The position numbers were made by a program, and so were the translations under genes. Positions 5,721 through 12,161 of a stretch of DNA of 12,235 bases are shown here, one piece after another. Each line of letters starts with the position of its first letter. Position 1 is the stretch's first letter. This DNA is from Alkalibacterium iburiense (GTDB taxonomy: Bacteria; Bacillota; Bacilli; Lactobacillales; Carnobacteriaceae_A). The stretch covers positions 1 to 12,235 of the forward strand of contig NZ_BAAACW010000156.1 in NCBI RefSeq assembly GCF_039521845.1, written 5' to 3'. A model generated the notes under the pieces. The model did no database searches and had not been told where the DNA came from. It saw nothing but the letters and a program-made list of their open reading frames with translations.

Positions 5721-6802
5721 ACAAAACACTTTGGGCATTCCCAGTCACGCATAGCGAGATTTTTAACGGCTTTGTTTTGGTGGCCACATCCAGAACACAA
5801 TTGTGAAGAAGGGAAGTTACGGGCAACCACCACAACTTCTTTTCCGTACCATTTCGCTTTGTATTCCAACATGGTACGGAATTCTGACCAACTGACTTCT
5901 GAGATAGATTTAGCTAGTTTTCGATTCAAGACCATGTTTTTCACCAACAAATCTTCCAATCCGATCATGTCGTGGTTTTTGACAATCTCGGTCGAGAGTT
6001 TGTGGAGATAATCCGTTCGTTTATTCTTAATAGTTTCATGAATCTTAGCGACTTTGGTGCGCTGCTTTTGATAGTTTTTAGATTCAGACAACTTTCGTCC
6101 GTTTTTGATAGCTTGTTCTTTCCGTTTGGACAGTTTACGTTGTTCTGTTGCGAGTTTTCTTTCCAGTCCTCTAAAGAATCTTGGATTTTCATAGACCGTT
6201 CCATCAGACAGAACAGCAAACTCTTTTAGCCCTACATCGATGCCTACGGAAGAACCTGTTTTTTTAATCGGTTCCACTCCCGTTTCGACCAAAAGAGACA
6301 CAAAGTACTTCCCTGTTCCATTTCTACGAATAGTTGCGCTGATGATTCGTCCCTCTACTTCTCGACTTTTGGCAAAGCGAACAAGTCCAAGTTTCGGCAG
6401 TTTCAATTTGTTTCCCACCAAGGCAACATTTTTATTGGTTGATTTAGTTGTATAAGACTGAACAGGATTGTTTTTACTTTTGAACCGAGGGTGTTGAGTT
6501 TGTTTTTTGAAGAAGCGGTCAAAACTATCAGACAGATTCCGCAAAGAAGATTGCAGGGCAATACTGTCGACTTCTTTGAGCCAGTTAGTTTCTTCTTGCT
6601 TTTTCAATACAGGAAGCTGAGCAGTGCATTGATTGTAGGACAACCCTTTCCCTGTTTGCTTGTAGGTATCATTCCACTGGTTCAAAAAGTGGTTGTAGAT
6701 AAACCTTGAACAACCAATCGTCTTATTGATTAAGAGAGCTTGTTCCTTATTCGGATAGAGACGAAATTTATACGCTTTATGGGTATTGATGTGACATTCC
6801 AC
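5624..6802 (-). CDS. tnpB: TnpB RNA-guided endonuclease (IS605 OrfB)
   Basis: A 392-residue TnpB, full length. The N-terminus has KAYKFRLYPNKEQ, the OrfB helix-turn-helix start. The RuvC nuclease is complete: Asp189 in GIDVGLKEFA (RuvC I), Glu283 in IGLEDL (RuvC II) and Asp366 in HHDRDINASINL (RuvC III). The zinc finger has Cys336/Cys339 (CSGC) and Cys356/Cys359 (CPKC). TnpB binds an RNA from its own right end and cuts DNA matching the guide beside a short TAM, which favours element retention; it is not the transposase. AAGGAGGT lies just before the ATG, close to the ideal sequence. No frameshift or stop is present, unlike its surroundings, so it may be active. Confidence 0.95.
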   Translation of the reverse strand: MECHINTHKAYKFRLYPNKEQALLINKTIGCSRFIYNHFLNQWNDTYKQTGKGLSYNQCTAQLPVLKKQEETNWLKEVDSIALQSSLRNLSDSFDRFFKKQTQHPRFKSKNNPVQSYTTKSTNKNVALVGNKLKLPKLGLVRFAKSREVEGRIISATIRRNGTGKYFVSLLVETGVEPIKKTGSSVGIDVGLKEFAVLSDGTVYENPRFFRGLERKLATEQRKLSKRKEQAIKNGRKLSESKNYQKQRTKVAKIHETIKNKRTDYLHKLSTEIVKNHDMIGLEDLLVKNMVLNRKLAKSISEVSWSEFRTMLEYKAKWYGKEVVVVARNFPSSQLCSGCGHQNKAVKNLAMRDWECPKCFVHHDRDINASINLKQEAQRILASKTVGTTGIA

Positions 6803-6850
6803 CTCCTTATATATCTATCATAATGATGTTCTTTTTAAGGGCTGATGTCA

Positions 6851-6997
6851 ATGGAAAAAAGTTAAAAAGTTATCAGAATTCCAAAGGATTTGGTCAAAGC
6901 TATTGAGACATATCAAGAACAAAATGATATAGCTCTGTTCACTGGGAGTCTACTTGGGCTGTTACGAAAAGCACTGAAATCAGAAGCATTATTTTGA
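6851..6997 (+). pseudogene. Broken small ribbon-helix-helix-like gene inside the element
   Basis: Divergent from tnpB. The frame from ATG 6851 reads MEKS, then TAA (6863-6865), then 43 residues: KVIRIPKDLVKAIETYQEQ and so on to KALKSEALF and a TGA at 6995-6997. The layout of a short beta-like strand (VIRIP) followed by two amphipathic helices resembles ribbon-helix-helix DNA-binding proteins such as Arc/CopG. The coding-like composition after the TAA suggests a once-functional gene now broken near its start, unless a TTG or other start is used downstream. A weak AAGGG lies upstream. It could once have regulated the element; that is inference. Confidence 0.45.
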
Positions 6998-7009
6998 GCT
7001 GATGCTCAA
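6994..7009. repeat. Short hairpin after the small broken gene
   Basis: TTGAGC, loop TGAT, GCTCAA: a perfect 6-bp stem that overlaps the stop codon of the 6851-6997 frame. No T-run follows, so terminator activity is doubtful. Confidence 0.35.
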
Positions 7010-7020
7010 TCGGCATTCAT

Positions 7021-7051
7021 CTCCCACCTACGCTTTGCTTAGAGGTGGGAG
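7021..7051 (-). repeat. Left-end hairpin of the TnpB element
   Basis: CTCCCACCT (7021-7029) and AGGTGGGAG (7043-7051) form a perfect 9-bp stem with a 13-base loop, 17 bases inside the left end at 7068. Subterminal hairpins of this type are what TnpA recognises in IS200/IS605 elements. Confidence 0.75.
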
Positions 7052-7068
7052 TCTTCTGCCTAAAAACG

Positions 7069-7163
7069 ATAAATAAGTTGGGCCAGATCGTGTAAACGAC
7101 CATACTTAATACCAGGGGAACTAAAAATGTCCCAGCTGGTATTTTATTAATTTTCTCTAACAT
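7069..7163 (-). pseudogene. kdgT: 2-keto-3-deoxygluconate permease, N-terminal fragment
   Basis: Starting at ATG 7163 with AAGGAG 8 bases upstream, 31 codons read MLEKINKIPAGTFLVPLVLS and then MVVYTIWPNLF, the first membrane helix of a KdgT protein, followed by AT before the element starts at 7068. Joining these 95 bases to 5543-4667 gives 972 bases, or 324 codons, with LFMIGGMTQALF across the junction. KdgT proteins normally have about 325 residues, so nothing else is missing. If transcribed now, the frame runs into element DNA. Confidence 0.8.
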
Positions 7164-7200
7164 ACAATAATCTCCTTATGTCTAAAAATTTAGTACTTTA

Positions 7201-7228
7201 AGTATACTCCTTTCCCCATATCTTGAAA
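7201..7228 (-). promoter_or_regulatory. Candidate promoter of kdgT
   Basis: On the minus strand TATACT (7206-7201) follows TTTCAA (7228-7223) after 16 bases. A near-palindrome around 7192-7207 (AGTACTT T AAGTATACT) overlaps the -10 box and could be an operator, but no regulator in the window is linked to it. Confidence 0.4.
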
Positions 7229-7251
7229 CAAATAAATCCTTTTTCATCCAA

Positions 7252-7280
7252 TTGAATCTTCTGTTCTGAAGTGGTATGCT
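7252..7280 (+). promoter_or_regulatory. Sigma-A-type promoter for flavodoxin
   Basis: TTGAAT (7252-7257) and TATGCT (7275-7280) are 17 bases apart, about 50 bases before the flavodoxin ATG. It diverges from the kdgT promoter. Confidence 0.65.
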
Positions 7281-7331
7281 TTTTGATGAAAGACTGTCAC
7301 TATGCTGAAGTAAGGAAAGGACGTTTGTTGT

Positions 7332-7787
7332 ATGCCTAAAGTAATGATCGTGTATGCCAGCCTGACTGGCAATACCGAAGAATGTACGGAAATTTTAGAA
7401 GAAGCCTTTGAAGAGCTGGGCGCAGAACTGGAAGTAGTCGAAAGTGTCTTTGCTGATCCCCAGGACTTTTTAGATTATGATATTGTCTTAGTCGGAACGT
7501 ATACATACGGAACCGATGCCGATTTACCGGATGAAATTGTCGATTTCTATGAAGAGCTGGAAGAGGTCGATTTAACTGGAAAAATTTACGGGTGTTACGG
7601 GTCCGGAGACACTTTCTACGATAAATACTGTCAATCTGTAGACGACTTTGATGAGATGTTCGCTAAGACGGGCGCAATCAAAGGCGCTGAAAGTGTCTAC
7701 GTTGATTTGAATCCGGAAGAGGAAGATGCGGAAAACTTAAAAGCTTTTGCGCAGAAATTAATGCAGGCTTTTGGAGAAAATAAATAA
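7332..7787 (+). CDS. Flavodoxin (short-chain, FMN-binding)
   Basis: A small cytosolic electron carrier that uses FMN and can replace ferredoxin when iron is scarce. The 151-residue protein is typical of short-chain flavodoxins. The FMN phosphate loop is SLTGNTE (10-16); the second FMN loop is GTYTYGTDADLP (55-66), with Tyr57 or Tyr59 in the place often taken by tryptophan; the third is YGSGDTFYDKYC (89-100). The protein is very acidic, as expected for an electron-transfer partner. AAAGGA lies 10 bases before the ATG. It is a single-gene unit, with its own promoter and terminator. No partner reductase is nearby, so its client is unknown. Confidence 0.93.
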   Translation: MPKVMIVYASLTGNTEECTEILEEAFEELGAELEVVESVFADPQDFLDYDIVLVGTYTYGTDADLPDEIVDFYEELEEVDLTGKIYGCYGSGDTFYDKYCQSVDDFDEMFAKTGAIKGAESVYVDLNPEEEDAENLKAFAQKLMQAFGENK

Positions 7788-7794
7788 GGTGAGG

Positions 7795-7823
7795 GGCGTC
7801 TCTTTTTTTAAAGAGGCGTTTTC
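7795..7823 (+). terminator. Rho-independent terminator after flavodoxin
   Basis: GGCGTCTCTTT pairs with AAAGAGGCG (one G-T wobble) across a short T loop, followed by TTTTC. Confidence 0.75.
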
Positions 7824-7826
7824 ATT

Positions 7827-7854
7827 TTGTCTTTCTTAGCCTTTTCGGTATACT
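7827..7854 (+). promoter_or_regulatory. Promoter for the aldo/keto reductase
   Basis: TTGTCT (7827-7832) and TATACT (7849-7854) with a 16-base spacer, about 40 bases before the start codon and immediately after the flavodoxin terminator. Confidence 0.6.
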
Positions 7855-7893
7855 TTTATGTAAAGACAAACGAATCAGAAAGTAGGAATGCAG

Positions 7894-8739
7894 ATGGCTT
7901 TAACGGATACGTATAAGATGAATAATGGGTTAGAGATTCCTGTTGTTGGCTTTGGAACCTGGCAGAGTTCGAATGAGGAAGCGAAGCAAGCGGTTCTGTG
8001 GGCACTGGAGGCAGGCTACCGTCATATTGATACGGCTCAGTCGTATAAAAATGAGGAAGGTGTCGGACAGGCGCTGAAAGAGACGTCCGTTCCCCGCGAT
8101 GAGATTTTTGTGACGACGAAGCTGCATAATCGTTGGCACGGGTACGAGCGCACGAAAGAAGCGATTGATACGTCCTTGGAAAAATTAGGTATTGAAACCA
8201 TTGATTTGCTGCTGATTCACTGGCCTAATCCGATTTCGACGCGTGATAACTGGCAAGAGATGAATAACGAAAGCTGGAAAGCGATGCAAGAAGCCGTTGA
8301 AGCGGGCAAAATTAAATCCCTTGGGGTGTCGAACTTCAGACCGCATCACTTAAAACCTTTACTCGACTTTGCGACCATTAAACCGGCCGTCAACCAGATT
8401 TTACTGAATCCGAGTGAGATGCAGCCGGAAGTGGTGGCTTTCAATAAGGAGCATGATATTATCAATGAAGCCTACAGCCCGTTTGGAACAGGTAAGATCT
8501 TTGAGGTGGACGAGCTGAAAGAATTGGCTGAAAAATACGGAAAAACAGTCGGACAAGTGGTTTTACGCTGGAGCTTGCAGCATAACTTCCTCCCTCTTCC
8601 AAAAACCGTCACAAAAGAACGCGTCTGGGAGAATGCGGATATCTTTGATTTTGAAATTGAAAAGTCCGACATAAAACTGATGGATAGCTTGACAGGCCGT
8701 GCCGGCAGCGCAACTGATCCGGATCAGATTACATTTTAA
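7894..8739 (+). CDS. Aldo/keto reductase (2,5-diketo-D-gluconate reductase / glyoxal reductase type)
   Basis: NADPH-dependent cytosolic reductase of small aldehydes or ketones. The 281-residue (beta/alpha)8 protein has the catalytic tetrad Asp46 and Tyr51 (HIDTAQSYKNEEGVG), Lys76 (VTTKLHN) and His109 (LLIHWP). GVSNF and the C-terminal LPKTVTKERVWENADIFDF give the cofactor-site pattern of the AKR5-like group that includes YvgN and YtbE of Bacillus. I prefer ATG 7894, with AGGA 6 bases before it, over ATG 7888, which leaves only 2 bases after AGGA. It is convergent with a TetR regulator gene, sharing a bidirectional terminator. The physiological substrate cannot be told; methylglyoxal detoxification is a reasonable guess. 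Confidence 0.92.
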   Translation: MALTDTYKMNNGLEIPVVGFGTWQSSNEEAKQAVLWALEAGYRHIDTAQSYKNEEGVGQALKETSVPRDEIFVTTKLHNRWHGYERTKEAIDTSLEKLGIETIDLLLIHWPNPISTRDNWQEMNNESWKAMQEAVEAGKIKSLGVSNFRPHHLKPLLDFATIKPAVNQILLNPSEMQPEVVAFNKEHDIINEAYSPFGTGKIFEVDELKELAEKYGKTVGQVVLRWSLQHNFLPLPKTVTKERVWENADIFDFEIEKSDIKLMDSLTGRAGSATDPDQITF

Positions 8740-8747
8740 AGTAAAAG

Positions 8748-8788
8748 AAAACCTATCCCGATTACACGAATCAGGATAGGTTTCTTTT
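8748..8788. terminator. Bidirectional terminator between the aldo/keto reductase and TetR genes
   Basis: A 15-position stem (AAACCTATCCCGATT against AATCAGGATAGGTTT, one mismatch) with a 5-base loop, followed by TTTCTTTTT on the plus strand; on the minus strand TTTTCTTTTA follows. The TetR stop codon at 8771-8773 lies inside the right arm. Confidence 0.8.
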
Positions 8789-9358
8789 TATGCTGCTTTT
8801 TTTATTTTCGTATAGCTTGACTGAATGCGAGACGATATTTCCCATTTTTCTGGCAATGTCTTCATCTGAGTAATTATATATCCCTTGGGATGTCAGAACA
8901 GAAAAGCCGTGGACCGCTGGCCAGAGAATGTCGAGTAAGGATTGACGGTCTTCTTCTGTCGTGTCTTCCAATCCTTCCGTTCGTTGTATGATTTGGTGCA
9001 GCGTATTTTGAATATGTTTGTGCAGAGAATGAACGGATAATTCTCTATCCATAAATAAGGCAGAAAACAGCGTCCTTTCTTTGGATGCAAAAAGCACGTA
9101 ATTAACGCATACATCTGTTAAATCAGACTGGTCTGAATAAAGGTGGAAGACTTTATCTTCTAAAATTTCTTTTACGTATTCTAAAAGGTTCTCTTTCAAG
9201 TCATCCATGTTTTTGAATTCTTTATATATAGGTTGTGTAGAAGCATTTAAGTGTGTCGCAATCCGACGAGCTGTGAACCGATGAAAGCCTTCTTCTTTCA
9301 TGAGGTTAAGTGCAGCATCTAATATGTGTTCTCTTAATATCTTCCTTTTTCTGGGCAC
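8771..9358 (-). CDS. TetR-family transcriptional regulator
   Basis: A 195-residue DNA-binding repressor of the TetR family. The N-terminal domain starts with REHILDAALNLMKEEGFHRF (9-28) and the helix-turn-helix covers about 28-48 (TARRIATHLNASTQPIYKEF). The C-terminal ligand and dimer domain is all-helical with no recognisable signature. The start is GTG 9358 with AGGAG 8 bases upstream. Its targets are unknown; the neighbouring aldo/keto reductase is convergent, so there is no shared promoter. A short palindrome just upstream (9372-9383) may be its own operator. Its stop codon lies in the shared terminator. Confidence 0.88.
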   Translation of the reverse strand: MPRKRKILREHILDAALNLMKEEGFHRFTARRIATHLNASTQPIYKEFKNMDDLKENLLEYVKEILEDKVFHLYSDQSDLTDVCVNYVLFASKERTLFSALFMDRELSVHSLHKHIQNTLHQIIQRTEGLEDTTEEDRQSLLDILWPAVHGFSVLTSQGIYNYSDEDIARKMGNIVSHSVKLYENKKSSIKRNLS

Positions 9359-9371
9359 TTTTCAAACTCCT

Positions 9372-9383
9372 AACTGTTCAGTT
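9372..9383. promoter_or_regulatory. Short palindrome upstream of the TetR gene
   Basis: AACTG TT CAGTT, perfect 5-bp arms with a 2-base centre, immediately before the AGGAG of the TetR gene. Its position fits an autoregulatory operator, but the arms are short and chance is not excluded. Confidence 0.3.
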
Positions 9384-9596
9384 TTATGTAGTTTATTACA
9401 CGTTTCTTTTAAGTATAACATAATGAACATATCACATAAAGCATTTTCAATCGATAGAATGCATAACTTTTCAATTAGCGGCCTTAATTACACGCGTTAT
9501 TTTAAGTTTGTTTGTTTTTTAAACTATTCTCTTTTCTTCAAACGCTTTAATTAAATTATTTATAATTCGGATGATATAACCCTTAAACATTTTACA
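9384..9596. other. AT-rich intergenic region between the TetR and aminopeptidase genes
   Basis: No gene is supported here. On the minus strand TATACT (9417-9412) is a possible -10 for the TetR gene, with only a weak -35. The short open frame on the plus strand has no ribosome binding site and a composition unlike the nearby genes. I see no repeat or RNA signature. Confidence 0.5.
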
Positions 9597-9625
9597 TTGT
9601 GACAATCTGTCATATATGCTACTAT
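9597..9625 (+). promoter_or_regulatory. Promoter of the M29 aminopeptidase with embedded palindrome
   Basis: TTGTGA (9597-9602) and TACTAT (9620-9625), preceded by TGC, are 17 bases apart. A palindrome TGACA ATC TGTCA (9600-9612) overlaps the -35 and spacer and could bind a repressor. Confidence 0.6.
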
Positions 9626-9660
9626 AAATGAGTATTTAAAAATAAACGGGAGGCAATGAC

Positions 9661-10899
9661 ATGGTATTACCTAACTTTGAAGAGAACCTTAAAAAATACG
9701 CTAATTTGCTTGTCACAACAGGCGTTAACGTATCTGAAGGACACACGATTGTTTTAAGTATCGATGTGGACCAAGCTCCATTAGCTCGCCTCATTACAGA
9801 AGCGGCTTATGAAAAAGGAGCAAAAGAAGTGATTGTGAAATGGGTTGACGACCACATCACACGCTCGACTTTCAAACATGCATCTAAAGAAGTGGTTTCA
9901 GATGTTCCTCAATACAGAATTGATGAATCTCTAGCTCACATTGAAAAAGGAGCCAGCCGTATCAGCGTGCGCTCATCTGATCCGGATTCACTGAAAGGCT
10001 TAGACAGTACGAAAATCGCAGCTGCTCAAAAAGCGAACGGCCGTGCCTTTTCAGCAATGCGTAAAGCGACTCAAGCCAACAAAGTCAGCTGGGTTGTAGC
10101 CGCGGCTGCTGGTGAAAAATGGGCAGAGAAAGTGTTCCCTGAATTAGAAACAGCAGAGGAACGTGTCGATGCTTTATGGGACGCTATTTTTAAAGCAATC
10201 CATTTATATGACGAAGATCCTGTTAAGACCTGGGAAGAGAAAGATAAAACCCTTGAGTCTAAAGCAGAAGAGTTAAACAAAGAACAGTTTGTTGCTTTAC
10301 ACTACACCGCTCCAGGAACGGACTTAACAGTCGGCTTACCTGAAGGTCACCTATGGGAAGGTGCTGGAAGCTTGAACGCTCGTGGCGAACGCTTCATGGC
10401 GAATATGCCTACTGAAGAAGTCTTTACCGCTCCAGATGCCAACCGCGTTGACGGTGTTGTTGTTTCAACTAAACCGTTAAGTTACGCTGGAAACATCATT
10501 GAAGGCATGGAGTTCCACTTCAAAGATGGAAAAGTTGTAGATGTGAAAGCTAAAGAAGGCGAAGACGTCATCAAACAGTTAGTGGATACAGATGAAGGGT
10601 CGGCTCGTTTAGGTGAAGTCGCATTAGTTCCTGATGCTTCCCCTATTTCACAGTCAGGCTTAACATTCTTCAACACTCTATTTGATGAGAATGCATCAAA
10701 CCACTTCGCATTAGGTTCAGCTTACGCCTTTAACCTAAAAGGTGGAACAGACATGACCGAAGACGAATTAAAAGAAGCCGGTTTAAACCGTTCTGACGTT
10801 CACGTGGACTTCATGGTCGGATCCGACGAAATGGATATCGACGGCATTCGTGCAGACGGCACACGTGTCCCTGTATTCAGAAAAGGTGCCTGGGCTTAA
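9661..10899 (+). CDS. pepS: M29-family aminopeptidase (PepS/AmpS)
   Basis: A cytosolic metallo-aminopeptidase that releases N-terminal residues from peptides in amino acid recovery. The 412-residue length matches PepS and AmpS. The metal and catalytic residues of the M29 family align well: Glu253 (PTEEVFTAPD), Glu319 (LGEVALV), His348 (NHFALGSAY), Tyr355, His381 and Asp383 (DVHVDFMVG). The N-terminal half (1-200) is the family's alpha/beta domain, with no signal peptide. GGGAGG lies 7 bases before the ATG. It is transcribed from its own promoter and followed by a terminator. The symbol follows the streptococcal enzyme; AmpS would serve equally well. Confidence 0.93.
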   Translation: MVLPNFEENLKKYANLLVTTGVNVSEGHTIVLSIDVDQAPLARLITEAAYEKGAKEVIVKWVDDHITRSTFKHASKEVVSDVPQYRIDESLAHIEKGASRISVRSSDPDSLKGLDSTKIAAAQKANGRAFSAMRKATQANKVSWVVAAAAGEKWAEKVFPELETAEERVDALWDAIFKAIHLYDEDPVKTWEEKDKTLESKAEELNKEQFVALHYTAPGTDLTVGLPEGHLWEGAGSLNARGERFMANMPTEEVFTAPDANRVDGVVVSTKPLSYAGNIIEGMEFHFKDGKVVDVKAKEGEDVIKQLVDTDEGSARLGEVALVPDASPISQSGLTFFNTLFDENASNHFALGSAYAFNLKGGTDMTEDELKEAGLNRSDVHVDFMVGSDEMDIDGIRADGTRVPVFRKGAWA

Positions 10900-10917
10900 T
10901 CAACTAGCATAAGACGA

Positions 10918-10946
10918 TTCCCCTAATTTCCTTTAGGGGATTTTCT
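10918..10946 (+). terminator. Rho-independent terminator after the aminopeptidase
   Basis: TCCCCTAA and TTTAGGGGA form an 8-bp stem with a short loop, followed by TTTTCTT. It lies 20 bases after the stop codon. Confidence 0.75.
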
Positions 10947-10971
10947 TATGACTTATCTGGGAGGTTTTTAA

Positions 10972-11316
10972 ATGAATCACACTATGGGCTTATACGATGA
11001 CCCTTTTGAAAAAATCATCGCCCGCACCAAGTTAATCGAAATTCGACTGTGGGACGACAAACGCCGTCGCTTAAAAGTAGGCGACACCATCACCTTTACC
11101 AAACTACCAAACCCGAGTGAGCAGGCCACCGTACGCGTGATCGCGTTGGATCTCTTCCCGACTTTTAGAGACCTATACGAAACCTTGCCTCCACAGATTT
11201 TAGGCGCAAATGGCGAATCCGTTGACTACTTGGTTCAAAGTACATATGACACCTACACACCTGAACAAGAAAAAGAATTCGGCGCCGTCGCCATTCACAT
11301 TGAACTCCTCGATTAA
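10972..11316 (+). CDS. ASCH-domain protein
   Basis: A 114-residue single-domain protein of the ASCH fold, a PUA-like beta-barrel thought to bind RNA or, in some members, to act on modified nucleosides. Visible features are the N-terminal DDPFEKIIARTKLIEIRLWD, with the conserved K...E.R pattern (Lys20, Glu23, Arg25), the RRRLKVGDTITF strand-turn-strand typical of the family, and a C-terminal AVAIHIEL strand. GGGAGGT lies 6 bases before the ATG. No separate promoter is evident after the aminopeptidase terminator, so it may depend on read-through. The exact substrate is unknown. Confidence 0.85.
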   Translation: MNHTMGLYDDPFEKIIARTKLIEIRLWDDKRRRLKVGDTITFTKLPNPSEQATVRVIALDLFPTFRDLYETLPPQILGANGESVDYLVQSTYDTYTPEQEKEFGAVAIHIELLD

Positions 11317-11321
11317 TTATA

Positions 11322-11371
11322 ATGAGGAAGAAAGAAGCCTCAGCTTCTTTCCTCTGCCTTGGGGTTTTTTT
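11322..11371 (+). terminator. Probable terminator after the ASCH gene
   Basis: GAAAGAAGC (11331-11339), loop CTCA, GCTTCTTTC form a 9-bp stem that can extend through GAGG/CCTC with a bulge. A T7 run ends at 11371, about 13 bases past the stem, so the match to a classical terminator is imperfect. Confidence 0.5.
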
Positions 11372-11375
11372 CCGG

Positions 11376-11521
11376 TTAGCGGTGTTAGCTCTGTTTTACT
11401 GGAAGCTAACACCGCTAAAACATATTTTAGCGACGTTAGCCCAACTCATTTAAACTTTATCGTCGGTAATCTAAATTTTACCGACGTTAAGTCGATTATT
11501 TAATTTCCTAACGTCGCTAAA
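11376..11521. repeat. Array of six alternating TTAGCG(G/A)(T/C)GTTA motifs
   Basis: TTAGCGGTGTTAGCT (11376-11390) is a perfect 15-base inverted repeat of 11404-11418. TTTAGCGACGTTA (11425-11437) pairs perfectly with TAACGTCGCTAAA (11509-11521) and encloses a third perfect pair, CGTCGGTAA (11461-11469) with TTACCGACG (11478-11486). So six copies alternate in orientation, as in the array at 1224-1371, with nearly the same total length. The stop codon of the broken NERD gene (11517-11519) lies inside the last motif. Confidence 0.85.
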
Positions 11522-12161
11522 CATAATATCTTCCTTTTCCAGTCCCCTTTTCTTCAAAATTCTGACTCAACACTCGCCGCACACTTTCTTTACTGTAGTT
11601 CTTTCCGCACCATTCATAGATTCTATCTGTCTTCAACTCTTTGTCTGGAAACAATACCTGGTATTCTCCTAATTTTCGTAAAATAACCTCTCCATTACGC
11701 TCTCTAAAAGAACAGCTTAGACAATGTGTGGACCGTTCTATAACCTTTACATGCCAAGACTGACACTTCAAACACGTCGCTCCTTTTCGCAACTCTTCGT
11801 AAGAATAGTGAGGTTTTTTCGCCAACTGGTTATCAGACATATGACGGTCATTTATTAAGCGTGCCAAACGTTTATGCTCTGAATGCAAAGGAGCGCTGAT
11901 TTTATTCAGTTCTCTTAAATGTTTATTGAGTAGCGACGGCAGTAGTATGTTTTGATTGGGCGGCATCTGATACAACGTAAACTCTGGATGGATAAAAATA
12001 ACATAAGCCATAACCTGAATCTTCATTCCATATTCTTCCTGGAACATGTGAAAGAACGTCTCCGCTCTTTCTAACTGGGTAGAAGGTTTTAGTATCGTTT
12101 TCCCCGTCCTATAATGCTTGATTCGATTATCTTCATAACTATACTCCCCTCTATAGTTTTG
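11517..12161 (-). pseudogene. NERD-domain protein, 5'-truncated
   Basis: The frame from 12161 to the TAG at 11517-11519 encodes 214 residues. It starts inside the nuclease-related domain (QNYRGEYSYEDNR, KPSTQLERAETFF, VIFIHPEFTLYQMP) and continues with a C-terminal zinc-ribbon-like part carrying CLKC and CLSC pairs, then LFPDKELKTDRIYEWCG. Firmicutes NERD proteins of this layout usually have about 300 residues, so roughly 100 are missing, including the E-x-K nuclease motif that normally stands just before 'NY.G'. An in-frame TAA at 12164-12162 and unrelated sequence follow upstream, with no continuation in the other two frames. The first ATG (12047) would give 176 residues with no good ribosome binding site. 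I treat it as a gene remnant. Confidence 0.7.

Larger units (their letters stand above)
5544..7068 (-). mobile_element. IS200/IS605-family TnpB-only element inserted in kdgT
   Basis: A 1525-base element oriented leftward. Its left end (7068) follows the target TTTAT (7073-7069, minus strand); its right end (5544) is TCAA after a structured hairpin. There is no target duplication and no terminal inverted repeats, as expected for single-strand transposition by a Y1 HUH transposase. Cutting it out restores the kdgT frame exactly. It carries tnpB and a divergent broken ribbon-helix-helix-like gene, but no tnpA, so movement would need a TnpA supplied in trans. Ends carry hairpins at 7021-7051 and 5552-5587. 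Confidence 0.85.

Noticed and set aside
5664..6709. Several plus-strand open frames across tnpB
   Set aside because: They are antisense to an intact, well-conserved gene and have no ribosome binding sites or recognisable domains.
9300..9554. Plus-strand open frame of 84 codons upstream of the aminopeptidase gene
   Set aside because: It is antisense to the start of the TetR gene, lacks a ribosome binding site and has the composition of AT-rich intergenic DNA.
11210..11503. Plus-strand open frame of 97 codons at the end of the ASCH gene
   Set aside because: It starts inside the ASCH gene in another frame and runs through the terminator and the repeat array; there is no ribosome binding site.
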